Below the pieces are notes generated by a model. That model worked only from the letters and a program-made list of their open reading frames with translations. It made no database searches and was not told the origin of the DNA. Both the position numbers and the translations under genes were made by a program. Positions 16,595 through 24,873 of a stretch of 34,536 nucleotides of DNA are shown here, piece after piece. The DNA comes from JBJXHC01 sp964538485 (GTDB taxonomy: Bacteria > Bacteroidota > Ignavibacteria > UBA10030 > UBA6906). Position 1 is the first letter of the stretch; each line of letters starts with the position of its first letter. The stretch spans positions 1 through 34,536 of the forward strand of contig CAZIHJ010000024.1 of NCBI GenBank assembly GCA_964538485.1, in the 5' to 3' direction.

Positions 16595-17953
16595 CTATGC
16601 CGGACTGCTCACCAGCCACCGTTTCACCAATTGCGCGCACCGCTCGGCACTAACGATCGCACCCTCAATAGTCGCTGGCAATCCCGTGTCCGTCCAATCT
16701 CCCGCGAGAAACAGGTTAGGTAACGACGTACGGTTTCCGGGGCGAGCTCTTTCAGAATCAGGCGTTGAAGAATATGTTGCCCGTTTCTCCCGGATGACTA
16801 CCGCATGGGTTGGTGGAGTAGACGCTTCAGGGTACACACTGCGAAGATCTTCGACGGCTATTGCGACGAGATCTGTATTCGTCAGTTCCACATACTCGTG
16901 GGCAGCGCTGATGGTGGCGGAGATATGCCCCCCCTTCCCGCGTTCATGGAGGATCAATCTGCGATTGAAGAACCATTGCACTCTTCTCCCCACGAGACCG
17001 ACAAATTCATCGTGCATAACTTCCCTGGCAAACCACAAATGTATTGACACAATCGGTGAAACACCAAGTTGGGTAACGCGTGCAGTCGGCCTGTCCATTT
17101 GCACGCCGGTCGGCAGCAATGCTCCGATTCTATACCACGGCAAGGCGCAAACTACGGCGCTACATTCAATCCGTTCGCCATCCTTGAGTTCCACGCCACT
17201 CACACGATCTCCATCACGCACTATGCTGACGACGTCGGCATTACACCTCACACTTCCTCCACGTCCAGCGATGTAGCCACATGCTCCATCCACATACAGT
17301 TGGCTTAATCCCGCGACCGGAAGCGCTGCGGCAGCGCTTTTCCAATTTGTCAGAAATGCTTCGCGCATCGAATGGAGAAACGCACTCGCCGACGCCGTAG
17401 CTGTCTTCTCATTCATTATAGAAACGGCAAGCGGTTCCCAGAATGATCGCTTGCATTCCGCGGATTGATGTTGCGAATCAAGCCACTGTTCGACGGTCTG
17501 CGAGTGTACACCATCGTCTCTCCCGCTTTTTTGCAACGCCAATCCCGCGCGAACAAGGTTCAATCTGTCCCTGATCGAAAGAAGATCAGTCGACAGAATC
17601 CCCCAGAGCAGGTGAACCGGTGAGGGAAATGCAGGAAGTGTGAAGGTCTTGAAACCGCGTTGAGGGTGATGAAACAGCAGCCGGGGTCTTCGTTGAATCC
17701 GCAGGAGATGTTTCGTGCCGATCATCTCAAGGAATTGCATTGTCTTCTGATAACCCGCAATGAGCAGGTGTTGACCATTGTCTACTGTATCACCGGTGGT
17801 TGAGTCGATGTACGAGTAAGCCCTCCCCCCTGCAACGGGTTTTTGCTCGAGCACCACGACAGGGATACCGTGCGTTGAGAGATAGGCACCAGAGGCAAGA
17901 CCACTCAGGCCACCACCTATGATCACCACCGGCTTGATGTTGGTTGCGCCCAA
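16595..17953 (-). CDS. hpnE: Hydroxysqualene dehydroxylase HpnE (FAD-dependent)
   Basis: Flavoprotein that reduces hydroxysqualene to squalene, the last step of the bacterial HpnCDE route from farnesyl diphosphate. The 452-residue product opens with the Rossmann FAD motif VVIIGGGLSGLASGAYL, then VVLEQKPVAGGRAYSY and TVDNGQHLLIAGY typical of this branch of amine-oxidase-like desaturases. Further marks are WEPLAVSIMNE, VVCALPWYRI and the C-terminal FAD motif LFLAGDWTDTGLPATIEGAIVSA-like region. The apparent start is TTG at 17953, 7 bp after the hpnD stop. A GTG about eight codons later would still keep the FAD motif, so the start is uncertain. Placement directly after hpnC and hpnD strongly supports the assignment over a carotenoid desaturase. 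Confidence 0.9.
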   Translation of the reverse strand: MGATNIKPVVIIGGGLSGLASGAYLSTHGIPVVVLEQKPVAGGRAYSYIDSTTGDTVDNGQHLLIAGYQKTMQFLEMIGTKHLLRIQRRPRLLFHHPQRGFKTFTLPAFPSPVHLLWGILSTDLLSIRDRLNLVRAGLALQKSGRDDGVHSQTVEQWLDSQHQSAECKRSFWEPLAVSIMNEKTATASASAFLHSMREAFLTNWKSAAAALPVAGLSQLYVDGACGYIAGRGGSVRCNADVVSIVRDGDRVSGVELKDGERIECSAVVCALPWYRIGALLPTGVQMDRPTARVTQLGVSPIVSIHLWFAREVMHDEFVGLVGRRVQWFFNRRLILHERGKGGHISATISAAHEYVELTNTDLVAIAVEDLRSVYPEASTPPTHAVVIREKRATYSSTPDSERARPGNRTSLPNLFLAGDWTDTGLPATIEGAIVSAERCAQLVKRWLVSSPA

Positions 17954-17960
17954 AGAACAA

Positions 17961-18803
17961 TCAGGAATACTTGATCCGGTGGCTCAACCAATAACGAAGG
18001 GTAATCAGGAGCTTGAGAAAACGGGAAATGGAAATGCGACGTTCAAAAACGTTGAAGTTGGAGCGGGCGATCCGGTTCAACAGGTGTGCATAGATGGACC
18101 ACATGATACGCGCCGGGAAAAAGAATCCTTTGTCTTCGTTGGTCAGCGACTGCTGCGCCTTGTCAAAATACCACCGTGCTCTTTCAAATTCGAACCGCAT
18201 CAGGTTCACAAACTCCGGTGTGTAGCGCAGGTGCAGAAGATCGTCCTCGGTCACACCGAAACGACGGAGATCCTCCAGTGGGAGATAAATGCGCCCCCGT
18301 TGGGCATCGTCCTTGATGTCACGCAGGATATTGGTTAGTTGGAGGGCGATGCCAAGGTTGACTGCATAGTCATGGGTGGATTCGTTCTTGTATCCGAATA
18401 TCTGGCGGCACATCAATCCCACTGACGAGGCCACGAGGTAACAATATTCGCGGAGTTCATCAAATGTCTCGTACCGGGTCTTCGAAAGGTCCATTTCCAT
18501 TCCGCGGATCAATTCATAAAAATGGTCCACAGGAATATTGAAATGCCGGGCGGTGGCGCTTACCTGGTTCAACAGGGGGAGCGAGGAAGTACCGTTGAGC
18601 GCACGACCGAGTTCCATCCTCCATTTTCGCAATACTGCGACCTTCCTCGCGGCGTCACCTTCTTCATCGACAATATCATCGGTATACCGGCAAAAAGCAT
18701 ACACCGTGTGGATCGCTTCGCGCTGATGCTTGGGCAGAAGAGAAAATGAATAATAGAAACTGGTATTACTCTGTTTTGTAATTGCCGCTGCCGAAGCGCT
18801 CAT
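17961..18803 (-). CDS. hpnD: Presqualene diphosphate synthase HpnD
   Basis: Trans-isoprenyl diphosphate synthase of the squalene/phytoene family; condenses two farnesyl diphosphates to presqualene diphosphate. From ATG 18803 it is 280 residues. The first Asp-rich motif is DDIVDEE (residues 42-48) after FYYSFSLLP and the YAFCRYTDD context. The second is LTNILRDIKDDAQRGRIYLP, binding Mg2+-diphosphate. The ATG overlaps the hpnC stop as ATGA, indicating translational coupling. The frame is open about 56 codons further upstream, but that segment overlaps hpnC and has no family resemblance. The distinction between HpnD and HpnC follows the usual gene order C-D-E and the motif forms. Confidence 0.9.
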   Translation of the reverse strand: MSASAAAITKQSNTSFYYSFSLLPKHQREAIHTVYAFCRYTDDIVDEEGDAARKVAVLRKWRMELGRALNGTSSLPLLNQVSATARHFNIPVDHFYELIRGMEMDLSKTRYETFDELREYCYLVASSVGLMCRQIFGYKNESTHDYAVNLGIALQLTNILRDIKDDAQRGRIYLPLEDLRRFGVTEDDLLHLRYTPEFVNLMRFEFERARWYFDKAQQSLTNEDKGFFFPARIMWSIYAHLLNRIARSNFNVFERRISISRFLKLLITLRYWLSHRIKYS

Positions 18804-19678
18804 GACATCACCAATGCTCGTGTCAACATCAGGAGTTTGTCGCTGCGGGAAAGGACGGGACGATGCGAGAGCACGTCGTATTCCGATGATTCGATCTTGT
18901 CGAGAATTGTGGTCCCACCCTGCCAGACAAGCTTGAGTTCGAACCGTAAAGCATTCGTGACTTCTCCACACAATGCTCTCCCCCTGTCAAACAATTGCCG
19001 TGTTCTATCCACCTGGAACTTCATCAATTGTTGAAATGCCTCATCCACTTGTCCGGTTGCCAAACGCTGCTCATGGTAATCAAATCGTTTACAATCTTCA
19101 AGCGGCAGATAGAGCCTGCCACGTTGCCAGTCACCACGAATATCCTGCCAGAAGTTTGTGAGTTGCAAGGCCGTACAGATGTCATCCGAAAGCATCATTG
19201 TGCGCTGTGTTGCATTGTTAAAGAGATGGAGGACAATCCTCCCAACAGGATTTGCCGAGTGTGTGCAATACCCGAGCAGATCATCGAACGTTGCGAACCG
19301 GCTCGTTGTCACGTCCATACGGAATGCTGTCAGCAAATCATCGAAGAGTCTCTTCGGCACGGTGCGAACCCGGATCGTCTCAGCAAGGGCGATAAATACG
19401 GGATGTTCGGGTCTTCCCTCCACACAGGCATCGAGCTGTGTTTGCCAGTCGGCGAGAAGTGCGAGCCGTTCCTCAGGTAACCGGTTTCCCTCATCGGCAA
19501 AATCATCGGCCATGCGGGCAAACGCATATACGGCGCACACATAAGAACGCTGGGCCTTTGGGATAAAGAGCGAGGCAACAGGAAAATTCTCGTAGTGCTC
19601 TCGCGTCAATTTTTCACAATAATCAAACGCGTCGCGTAGAATTGACGGAGGGGAAAACGGATGCACATCCTGGTTCAT
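18800..19678 (-). CDS. hpnC: Hydroxysqualene synthase HpnC
   Basis: Squalene/phytoene-synthase-fold enzyme that converts presqualene diphosphate to hydroxysqualene. With ATG 19678 (MNQDVHPFSP) it is 292 residues. It carries HYENFPVASLFIP, the first Asp-rich motif DDFADE (residues 58-63) and the second, LTNFWQDIRGDWQRGRLYLP, where the FWQDI-D form is typical of HpnC. The frame extends upstream to 19924, but the added residues do not resemble the family, and MNQ fits the usual start. It is the first gene of an hpnC-hpnD-hpnE set with overlapping or near-contiguous junctions. No squalene-hopene cyclase gene is in the window, so whether the product feeds hopanoids or is kept as squalene is open. 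Confidence 0.9.
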   Translation of the reverse strand: MNQDVHPFSPPSILRDAFDYCEKLTREHYENFPVASLFIPKAQRSYVCAVYAFARMADDFADEGNRLPEERLALLADWQTQLDACVEGRPEHPVFIALAETIRVRTVPKRLFDDLLTAFRMDVTTSRFATFDDLLGYCTHSANPVGRIVLHLFNNATQRTMMLSDDICTALQLTNFWQDIRGDWQRGRLYLPLEDCKRFDYHEQRLATGQVDEAFQQLMKFQVDRTRQLFDRGRALCGEVTNALRFELKLVWQGGTTILDKIESSEYDVLSHRPVLSRSDKLLMLTRALVMS

Positions 19679-19838
19679 AAATCGAGTATTCCGAAGAAAC
19701 AGTGCGCCGGTAGAAGTCACCAGCCGCCCGGTAAAACTGTGATACGGGTTGCAGAATATATCCAAATACGGAAGGATTATCAATGGATGAAAACAACACA
19801 GGCCATTCATGTAACGGTTGCAGATGAAGCCAATTAGT

Positions 19839-19864
19839 ATTATATTTTTCACGAAGTAGTACAA
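19839..19864 (-). promoter_or_regulatory. Candidate promoter for the hpnCDE operon
   Basis: The 292 bp between hpnC and the tRNA gene contains no credible gene. On the minus strand it has TTGTAC (19859-19864) and a perfect TATAAT (19839-19844) 14 bases apart. If the -10 is read three bases on as AATACT, the spacing is 17. Transcripts would carry a leader of about 150 bases. This is an eye-picked site and needs a mapped start. Confidence 0.25.
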
Positions 19865-19970
19865 CACCAGCCTGTCTAACAAAGGGGTCCCCTTGTACGG
19901 CAAAGGGAACGCACTCCATCCCAACCGGCCCCAACTGCGACATTTCTGGAGAAGTTTCTTTTTTGCACAT

Positions 19971-20044
19971 GGCGGGATAGCTCAGCCGGTTAGAGCGTCG
20001 GAATCATAATCCGTAGGTCGGGGGTTCGAATCCCTCTCCCGCTA
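19971..20044 (+). tRNA. tRNA with CAT anticodon (tRNA-Met, elongator type likely; Ile2 not excluded)
   Basis: A 74-base cloverleaf. Acceptor stem GGCGGGA pairs with TCCCGCT (G1-T72 wobble), discriminator A, CCA not encoded. D stem GCTC/GAGC with GG in the loop. Anticodon stem TCGGA/TCCGT around loop ATCATAA, giving anticodon CAT with T33 in place. T stem GGGGG/CCCTC with loop TTCGAAT. The first anticodon-stem pair is a T27-T43 mismatch. CAT occurs in initiator Met, elongator Met and lysidine-modified Ile2. The initiator GGG/CCC anticodon-stem pairs are absent, and the overall sequence resembles elongator tRNA-Met of Bacteroidota-like genomes. It lies 125 bp upstream of tilS, whose enzyme modifies only the Ile2 species. 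Confidence 0.93.
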
Positions 20045-20169
20045 CTTCGGACTTTTGTTTTACTCCCTTGTATGGAACAGGCAATGGTATGCGATCGTGG
20101 CATACCTGGATGTATGTCGTTGTCTTCACGTAACCACAGGGGATTTTCAGGGGGGTTCAAATACAGACC

Positions 20170-21615
20170 ATGTTCTCATCGAGGGCATTTCTTACCAGAT
20201 TTCACGAATACAGTCGTCGCCGCAAACTGATTGAGGAGCGGAACAAGATCATAGCCGCAGTCAGCGGGGGAGCGGATTCTGTAGTGATGCTGGATTTATT
20301 AGCGCGGGAGCAGGAAGCATTCGGGCTCACGATTATCGTAGCGCATTTTAACCATCAGTTGCGCGGCGATGAATCGAACGGTGATGAAGAACATGTTGCA
20401 CAGCGCGCACGGCATTACGGTTTTGAGTTCTATGTGGAGCGCGCGCACACGGCAGAGTATGCCCGCCACAGAAAGATCGGTATCCAGGAAGCGGCGCGGA
20501 ATTTGCGTTATGAGTTCTTTGACAAGTTACTGATGTCCAGCGGGTTCGACAAAATCGCCACCGCACATAATGCCGACGACAACGCGGAAACGATCCTTCT
20601 GAATCTCTTCCGCGGCGCGGGCGTTCATGGGTTGTCCGGCATCCCGGTGCTGAGGGAAGACCGGAAGATCATCCGCCCTCTCTTGTTCGCCGAACGACGC
20701 GAGATCGAAATGTACCAGCAGGAAGAGCAACTACCGTTCCGTGTTGACTCTTCTAATGTCAAGGACTATTATACGCGGAATTTTATCCGCCACCATGTAC
20801 TGCCTCCGATCAAGGAGCAGGTCAACCCGAATGTCGTCCAGACATTGCACCGCTCGGCGGAACTGTTTCGTGAACTTGAGGCATTTCTGACGTACACGGC
20901 GCGCCAGAATTTTGACCTGATGGTTGCCAAACGGACAGAGGAAGAACTGCATCTCTCCATTCCGCGTTTGCGGAGCAACCCGACTCTCATGCAACAGTAC
21001 ATCGTGATGCTCGCTGGAGAATCATTCACTCACCGATCGCTGGAGTACGAACAAGTCAATGCCATTCTGGAACTCACGGAAGGGCTGACCGGCTCCTGGG
21101 TATCACTGTCTCGGGAATACGTTGTGTTCCGCGACCGCGAGAACCTCGTGATGCGCAAATCCGAACCCGTGACCGAGTTCCGGATTACCGTCCAACCGAA
21201 TCACCGGTACGAGTTCAATAAGTTCCGTTTTGCAAGTGAGTTATTGGAACAAAACAGCATGGCCAGGGCCGGAACGCACAACGCCGAGTTTGTTGACGCC
21301 GACCTGATGGAAGGGAAGGAGCTTGTTCTGCGCACGTGGAGCGACGGTGATGCCTTTGTTCCTCTTGGCATGAAAACGAAAAAGAAGATCAGTGATTTTT
21401 TTGTTGATGCGAAAATCCCCATCTATGAAAAGCATCACGTCCCCATTCTTGAAACAAAACAGGGTGAAGTGGTATGGGTCTGCGGGTTGCGCATCGACGA
21501 CAGGTTCAAGATCACAAGCGATACCAAACATATTCTGAAGCTCGAGTTCTCACGATTAGCAGAACAGACAAATGACAAAATCCATAACGACAAGACCCAT
21601 AAAGGTAAACGGTGA
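20170..21615 (+). CDS. tilS: tRNA(Ile)-lysidine synthase TilS
   Basis: Essential ATP-dependent enzyme that converts the wobble C of the CAU anticodon in tRNA-Ile2 to lysidine, switching it from Met to Ile charging. The 481-residue protein has the N-type ATPase PP-loop AAVSGGADSVVML (SGGADS at residues 32-37), HFNHQLRGDESNGDEE, GIQEAARNLRYEFF, ATAHNADDNAETILLNLFRGAG and the long C-terminal domain with GMKTKKKISDFFVDAKIP, as in the larger TilS form. A GGGGGG stretch 13-18 bases before ATG 20170 may serve as ribosome-binding site. The 3' end overlaps hpt by 44 bp. No promoter was convincingly seen in the 125 bp after the tRNA, so co-transcription with it is possible. Confidence 0.96.
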   Translation: MFSSRAFLTRFHEYSRRRKLIEERNKIIAAVSGGADSVVMLDLLAREQEAFGLTIIVAHFNHQLRGDESNGDEEHVAQRARHYGFEFYVERAHTAEYARHRKIGIQEAARNLRYEFFDKLLMSSGFDKIATAHNADDNAETILLNLFRGAGVHGLSGIPVLREDRKIIRPLLFAERREIEMYQQEEQLPFRVDSSNVKDYYTRNFIRHHVLPPIKEQVNPNVVQTLHRSAELFRELEAFLTYTARQNFDLMVAKRTEEELHLSIPRLRSNPTLMQQYIVMLAGESFTHRSLEYEQVNAILELTEGLTGSWVSLSREYVVFRDRENLVMRKSEPVTEFRITVQPNHRYEFNKFRFASELLEQNSMARAGTHNAEFVDADLMEGKELVLRTWSDGDAFVPLGMKTKKKISDFFVDAKIPIYEKHHVPILETKQGEVVWVCGLRIDDRFKITSDTKHILKLEFSRLAEQTNDKIHNDKTHKGKR

Positions 21616-22129
21616 TACCTTCGTCACCATGATCAGCGAAAGACGGATCAAGACGAAGGTGAAACAACTTGCACGACAAATCAGTAAAGACTATAAAGGA
21701 ACCGTTCCAGTATTCATCGGAATACTCAACGGTTCGTTTATTTTTTTTGCCGACCTGATCCGTGAGGTCACCGTACCGTGCGAGATGGACTTTCTCAAAT
21801 TGTCGAGCTACGGAGATGCCAAAATCAGCTCGGGCAACGTCAGGCTCCTCAAAGACTTGAACTGCCAGGTGGAGGGGCGCGATATTATCATCGTGGAAGA
21901 CATTGTCGATTCGGGCCTTTCCATGGAATACATCAGGAATCTTATCGTGGGACAGAACCCCCGGTCGTTTAAGATTGTTACTCTATTGTACAAGAAAGAT
22001 GCAGTAAAGACTCAGGTGAAAATTGACTATATTGGGTTCTCCATACCGAAAGATTTCGTGATCGGCTACGGTTTGGACTACGCACAACGCATGAGAAATT
22101 TGAAGCAGATATACAGACTACGGGAATAG
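21572..22129 (+). CDS. hpt: Hypoxanthine phosphoribosyltransferase
   Basis: Purine-salvage enzyme transferring ribose-5-phosphate from PRPP to hypoxanthine or guanine in the cytosol. The 185-residue product shows PVFIGILNGSFIFFADLIR, DFLKLSSYG and the PRPP-binding motif DIIIVEDIVDSGLS (acidic pair at residues 109-110, Asp113), then the base-binding IDYIGFSIPKDFVIGYGLDY. Start ATG 21572 lies within tilS (44-bp overlap). A later ATG at 21629 (MISERR) would remove the overlap and 19 residues, and cannot be ruled out since neither has a strong ribosome-binding site. The order tilS-hpt-ftsH is a recurrent bacterial arrangement. Confidence 0.95.
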   Translation: MTKSITTRPIKVNGDTFVTMISERRIKTKVKQLARQISKDYKGTVPVFIGILNGSFIFFADLIREVTVPCEMDFLKLSSYGDAKISSGNVRLLKDLNCQVEGRDIIIVEDIVDSGLSMEYIRNLIVGQNPRSFKIVTLLYKKDAVKTQVKIDYIGFSIPKDFVIGYGLDYAQRMRNLKQIYRLRE

Positions 22130-22150
22130 AGAGGAGATTGTACCGGAACA

Positions 22151-24205
22151 ATGGATGAGCAAAAAAGAACGGAGAACGGCAACCGCAAGTCGGGAGAGAG
22201 CGATCGCAAGAGAAATTTCCCCCGCCGCGGGCGGAAACAAAGTCCCCGACCGGACGATGATTTCAATTGGAACAAAGTGCTGAAGGTGGTGTTGAGCTGG
22301 TCTGCTATTATTCTCCTGGTGTTCCTGGTGATGACGTTGTTCAAAGGCACCGAAGGCAATGAGGTGGAAATCACCTACACGGAATACCTTGAGTTGCTGA
22401 ACAAGAACGAAATTGCAGAAGCGACAATCCGGAAGTCGGAACTGACGAACTTTGATTTTCACGGCGTCCTTCGTACACAGAAAACAATTAATCGTGGTGG
22501 CAAGGACATCCCGTTTGTCAAGTTCACGTTGACGCTCCCGATACTTGACAGTGCGGTGATCAACGACTGGACAGCACGGGGGTTGAAGTTTGCAATAGTC
22601 AAGGAGGATAACGCATGGATCACTGCGCTTATCGGCGCGTTGCCCTGGGTTCTCCTGTTGGTCGTCTGGCTGATCATCATGCGTCGGATGCAGGGTGCAG
22701 GACCCAAGGGTCTCTTCTCTTTCGGGAAGAGTCGCGCAAAAATGCTGAACGAGGGCGCTCCGAAGGTCACCTTCGTCGATGTTGCCGGAGCTGACGAAGC
22801 AAAAATAGAATTAATGGAGATCATCGAGTTTCTGAAGGAACCCACAAAATTTCAGAAACTCGGCGGGAAAATCCCCCGTGGCGTCTTGCTGCTTGGTCCT
22901 CCGGGAACAGGAAAGACACTTCTCGCCCGCGCAGTTGCCGGCGAGGCCGGTGTTCCTTTCTTTTCGATATCCGGAGCCGACTTCGTTGAGATGTTTGTTG
23001 GCGTAGGTGCAAGCCGTGTCCGCGATCTGTTCGATCAAGGGAAGAAAAGCGCACCATGTATTATTTTTATTGATGAAATCGATGCGGTTGGACGTCATCG
23101 TGGAGCAGGGCTTGGGGGCGGGCATGATGAACGCGAACAGACACTCAACCAGCTCCTGGTGGAAATGGATGGATTTGAACAAAACAGTGGCGTTATCATT
23201 ATCGCGGCGACCAACCGTCCCGATGTGCTTGATCCCGCATTGATGCGTCCCGGACGCTTCGATCGCCAGGTGGTAGTTGATCGACCGGATGTCAAAGGGC
23301 GTGAGGGAATTCTACGTGTGCATACCAAGAACATCCCTCTTGCCGAGGATGTCGGACTCGATACCCTTGCAAAAGGAACTCCGGGCCTTGCAGGAGCCGA
23401 CCTTGCGAACCTCGTCAACGAAGCCGCCTTGCTTGCTGCCCGTCAGAATGCAAAAGCGGTCAGCATGAACCACTTTGAAGAAGCAAAAGACAAAGTAATG
23501 ATGGGGATGGAACGGAAGAGCCTGATCATCTCCGAGAAGGAAAAGAAGATCACCTCGTATCACGAGATCGGACACGTGCTTGTTGCGCGCATGATTCCCG
23601 AAGCCGATCCCGTCCACAAAGTCACTATCATTCCGCGCGGACGGGCGCTCGGGCTGACCACATATCTTCCCATCGACGAAAAGCACACGTACTCGAAGGG
23701 ATACCTTCAGGCAATGATTGCCTACGCACTCGGCGGACGCGCCGCCGAAATGATTATCTTCGGTGAGTTGACCACCGGGGCCGGAAATGATATTGAGCGT
23801 GCCACCGAACTTGCACGCAAAATGGTCTGCGAATGGGGAATGAGCGAGACCCTTGGCCCTCTCACCTACGGCCAGAAGGAAGAGGAAGTGTTCCTCGGTC
23901 GACAGATCATGCGACAACGGAACTACAGCGAAGAGACCGCCATTGCGATAGACAAGGAAATCAAGAGCATCGTTTCCACAGGCATGGAACGTGCCGATCA
24001 ATTACTTCGCGAGAATATGGATACACTCCACCGGCTTGCGCTCGCCCTGCTGGAACGTGAGATCCTTGATGCATCGGAGATCGATATGATCATTCGGGGT
24101 GAGGACCTTCCCCCCGCTGAAAAACGGGGCAATGGACAGTCGAAAGAGGCGGTGGGGCATCCATCCCCTGCGACTGACCAGCCACGGCAGAGCGACAACA
24201 CGTGA
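22151..24205 (+). CDS. ftsH: ATP-dependent zinc metalloprotease FtsH
   Basis: Inner-membrane AAA+ protease that degrades membrane and short-lived cytosolic proteins as a hexamer. Length is 684 residues. A basic N-terminus of about 40 residues precedes TM1 (about 45-64). A periplasmic domain and TM2 (about 158-177) follow. The AAA module has Walker A GPPGTGKT (249-256), Walker B IIFIDEID, the pore loop MFVGVGASR, and the second region of homology ATNRPDVLDPALMRPGRFDR. The protease domain has HEIGH (471-475) as the HEXXH zinc site, and the third ligand region is in GELTTGAGNDI. The motif is usually HEAGH, so Ile at the third position is unusual but should keep zinc binding. It starts 21 bp after hpt and its stop overlaps the next ATG (TGATG). 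Confidence 0.97.
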   Translation: MDEQKRTENGNRKSGESDRKRNFPRRGRKQSPRPDDDFNWNKVLKVVLSWSAIILLVFLVMTLFKGTEGNEVEITYTEYLELLNKNEIAEATIRKSELTNFDFHGVLRTQKTINRGGKDIPFVKFTLTLPILDSAVINDWTARGLKFAIVKEDNAWITALIGALPWVLLLVVWLIIMRRMQGAGPKGLFSFGKSRAKMLNEGAPKVTFVDVAGADEAKIELMEIIEFLKEPTKFQKLGGKIPRGVLLLGPPGTGKTLLARAVAGEAGVPFFSISGADFVEMFVGVGASRVRDLFDQGKKSAPCIIFIDEIDAVGRHRGAGLGGGHDEREQTLNQLLVEMDGFEQNSGVIIIAATNRPDVLDPALMRPGRFDRQVVVDRPDVKGREGILRVHTKNIPLAEDVGLDTLAKGTPGLAGADLANLVNEAALLAARQNAKAVSMNHFEEAKDKVMMGMERKSLIISEKEKKITSYHEIGHVLVARMIPEADPVHKVTIIPRGRALGLTTYLPIDEKHTYSKGYLQAMIAYALGGRAAEMIIFGELTTGAGNDIERATELARKMVCEWGMSETLGPLTYGQKEEEVFLGRQIMRQRNYSEETAIAIDKEIKSIVSTGMERADQLLRENMDTLHRLALALLEREILDASEIDMIIRGEDLPPAEKRGNGQSKEAVGHPSPATDQPRQSDNT

Positions 24206-24870
24206 TGCATGAGTTGCCGAATGTCGAGCAAAGCTATGCGGTCGAATTTGTCCGCAAAGGTATTCATCTGTGCTCACTGTCGATTCCCATCATCTATTTT
24301 TTTATTTCAAAAGAAACGGCGCTGGGAATCTTGCTGCCGCTGACATTCGTGTTCGCCGCAACAGACGTTGCCCGGCACAGAGTCCCGGCACTCGGCACAC
24401 TGTACAATACCAGCTTTGGGTGGTTGCTTCGGTCTCATGAGCGTGATGACAACCACCGGCGCCTCACGGGTGCTACCTACGTACTTCTTTCAGCCGTTAT
24501 CTGCATCATCATCTTCCCAAAAATTGTATTTATCACTTCATTCTCCATTCTTATTATTTCCGACACCTTCGCTGCTCTTGTGGGAAGAAAGTATGGAAAA
24601 CAGCCGTTTCTGAAGAAAAGTCTGGCAGGGGCTCTGGCATTTCTTACCACCGCGCTGGCAGTTGTTGCACTCACCCCAAAGGTGCATTACCTCGCCACGG
24701 AATATGCAATTGGCGCGGCTGGCGCTTGCCTTGGAACCGTTGTAGAATCACTCAGCACGTCAATCGATGACAACCTCTCGATTCCCATTTCCATTGGAGC
24801 GGCCATGTGGACTTTGTACGCTCTTTTGCTCCCCTGGGTGAATGTATTCGCCCTCGACGGGCTGCATTGA
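24205..24870 (+). CDS. Polyprenol/dolichol/phytol kinase-like membrane protein
   Basis: A 221-residue integral membrane protein of the SEC59/VTE5/diacylglycerol-polyprenol kinase type, which phosphorylates isoprenoid alcohols or diacylglycerol using CTP or a related nucleotide. Marks are an N-terminal RKGIHLCSL, DVARHRVPALG, the conserved ISDTFAALVGRKYGKQPFLKKSLAGALAF block and VESLSTSIDDNLSIPI near the C-terminus, with about six hydrophobic helices. ATG 24205 shares its A with the ftsH stop; a GTG one codon earlier is also in frame. It may recycle a polyprenol or similar lipid, but the substrate is not determined. The next gene starts 3 bp after its stop. Confidence 0.8.
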   Translation: MHELPNVEQSYAVEFVRKGIHLCSLSIPIIYFFISKETALGILLPLTFVFAATDVARHRVPALGTLYNTSFGWLLRSHERDDNHRRLTGATYVLLSAVICIIIFPKIVFITSFSILIISDTFAALVGRKYGKQPFLKKSLAGALAFLTTALAVVALTPKVHYLATEYAIGAAGACLGTVVESLSTSIDDNLSIPISIGAAMWTLYALLLPWVNVFALDGLH

Positions 24871-24873
24871 TCA

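Noticed and set aside
19679..19924. Upstream extension of hpnC to 19924
   Set aside because: The added residues lack family resemblance and cover the likely promoter; MNQDVHPF at 19678 is the natural start.
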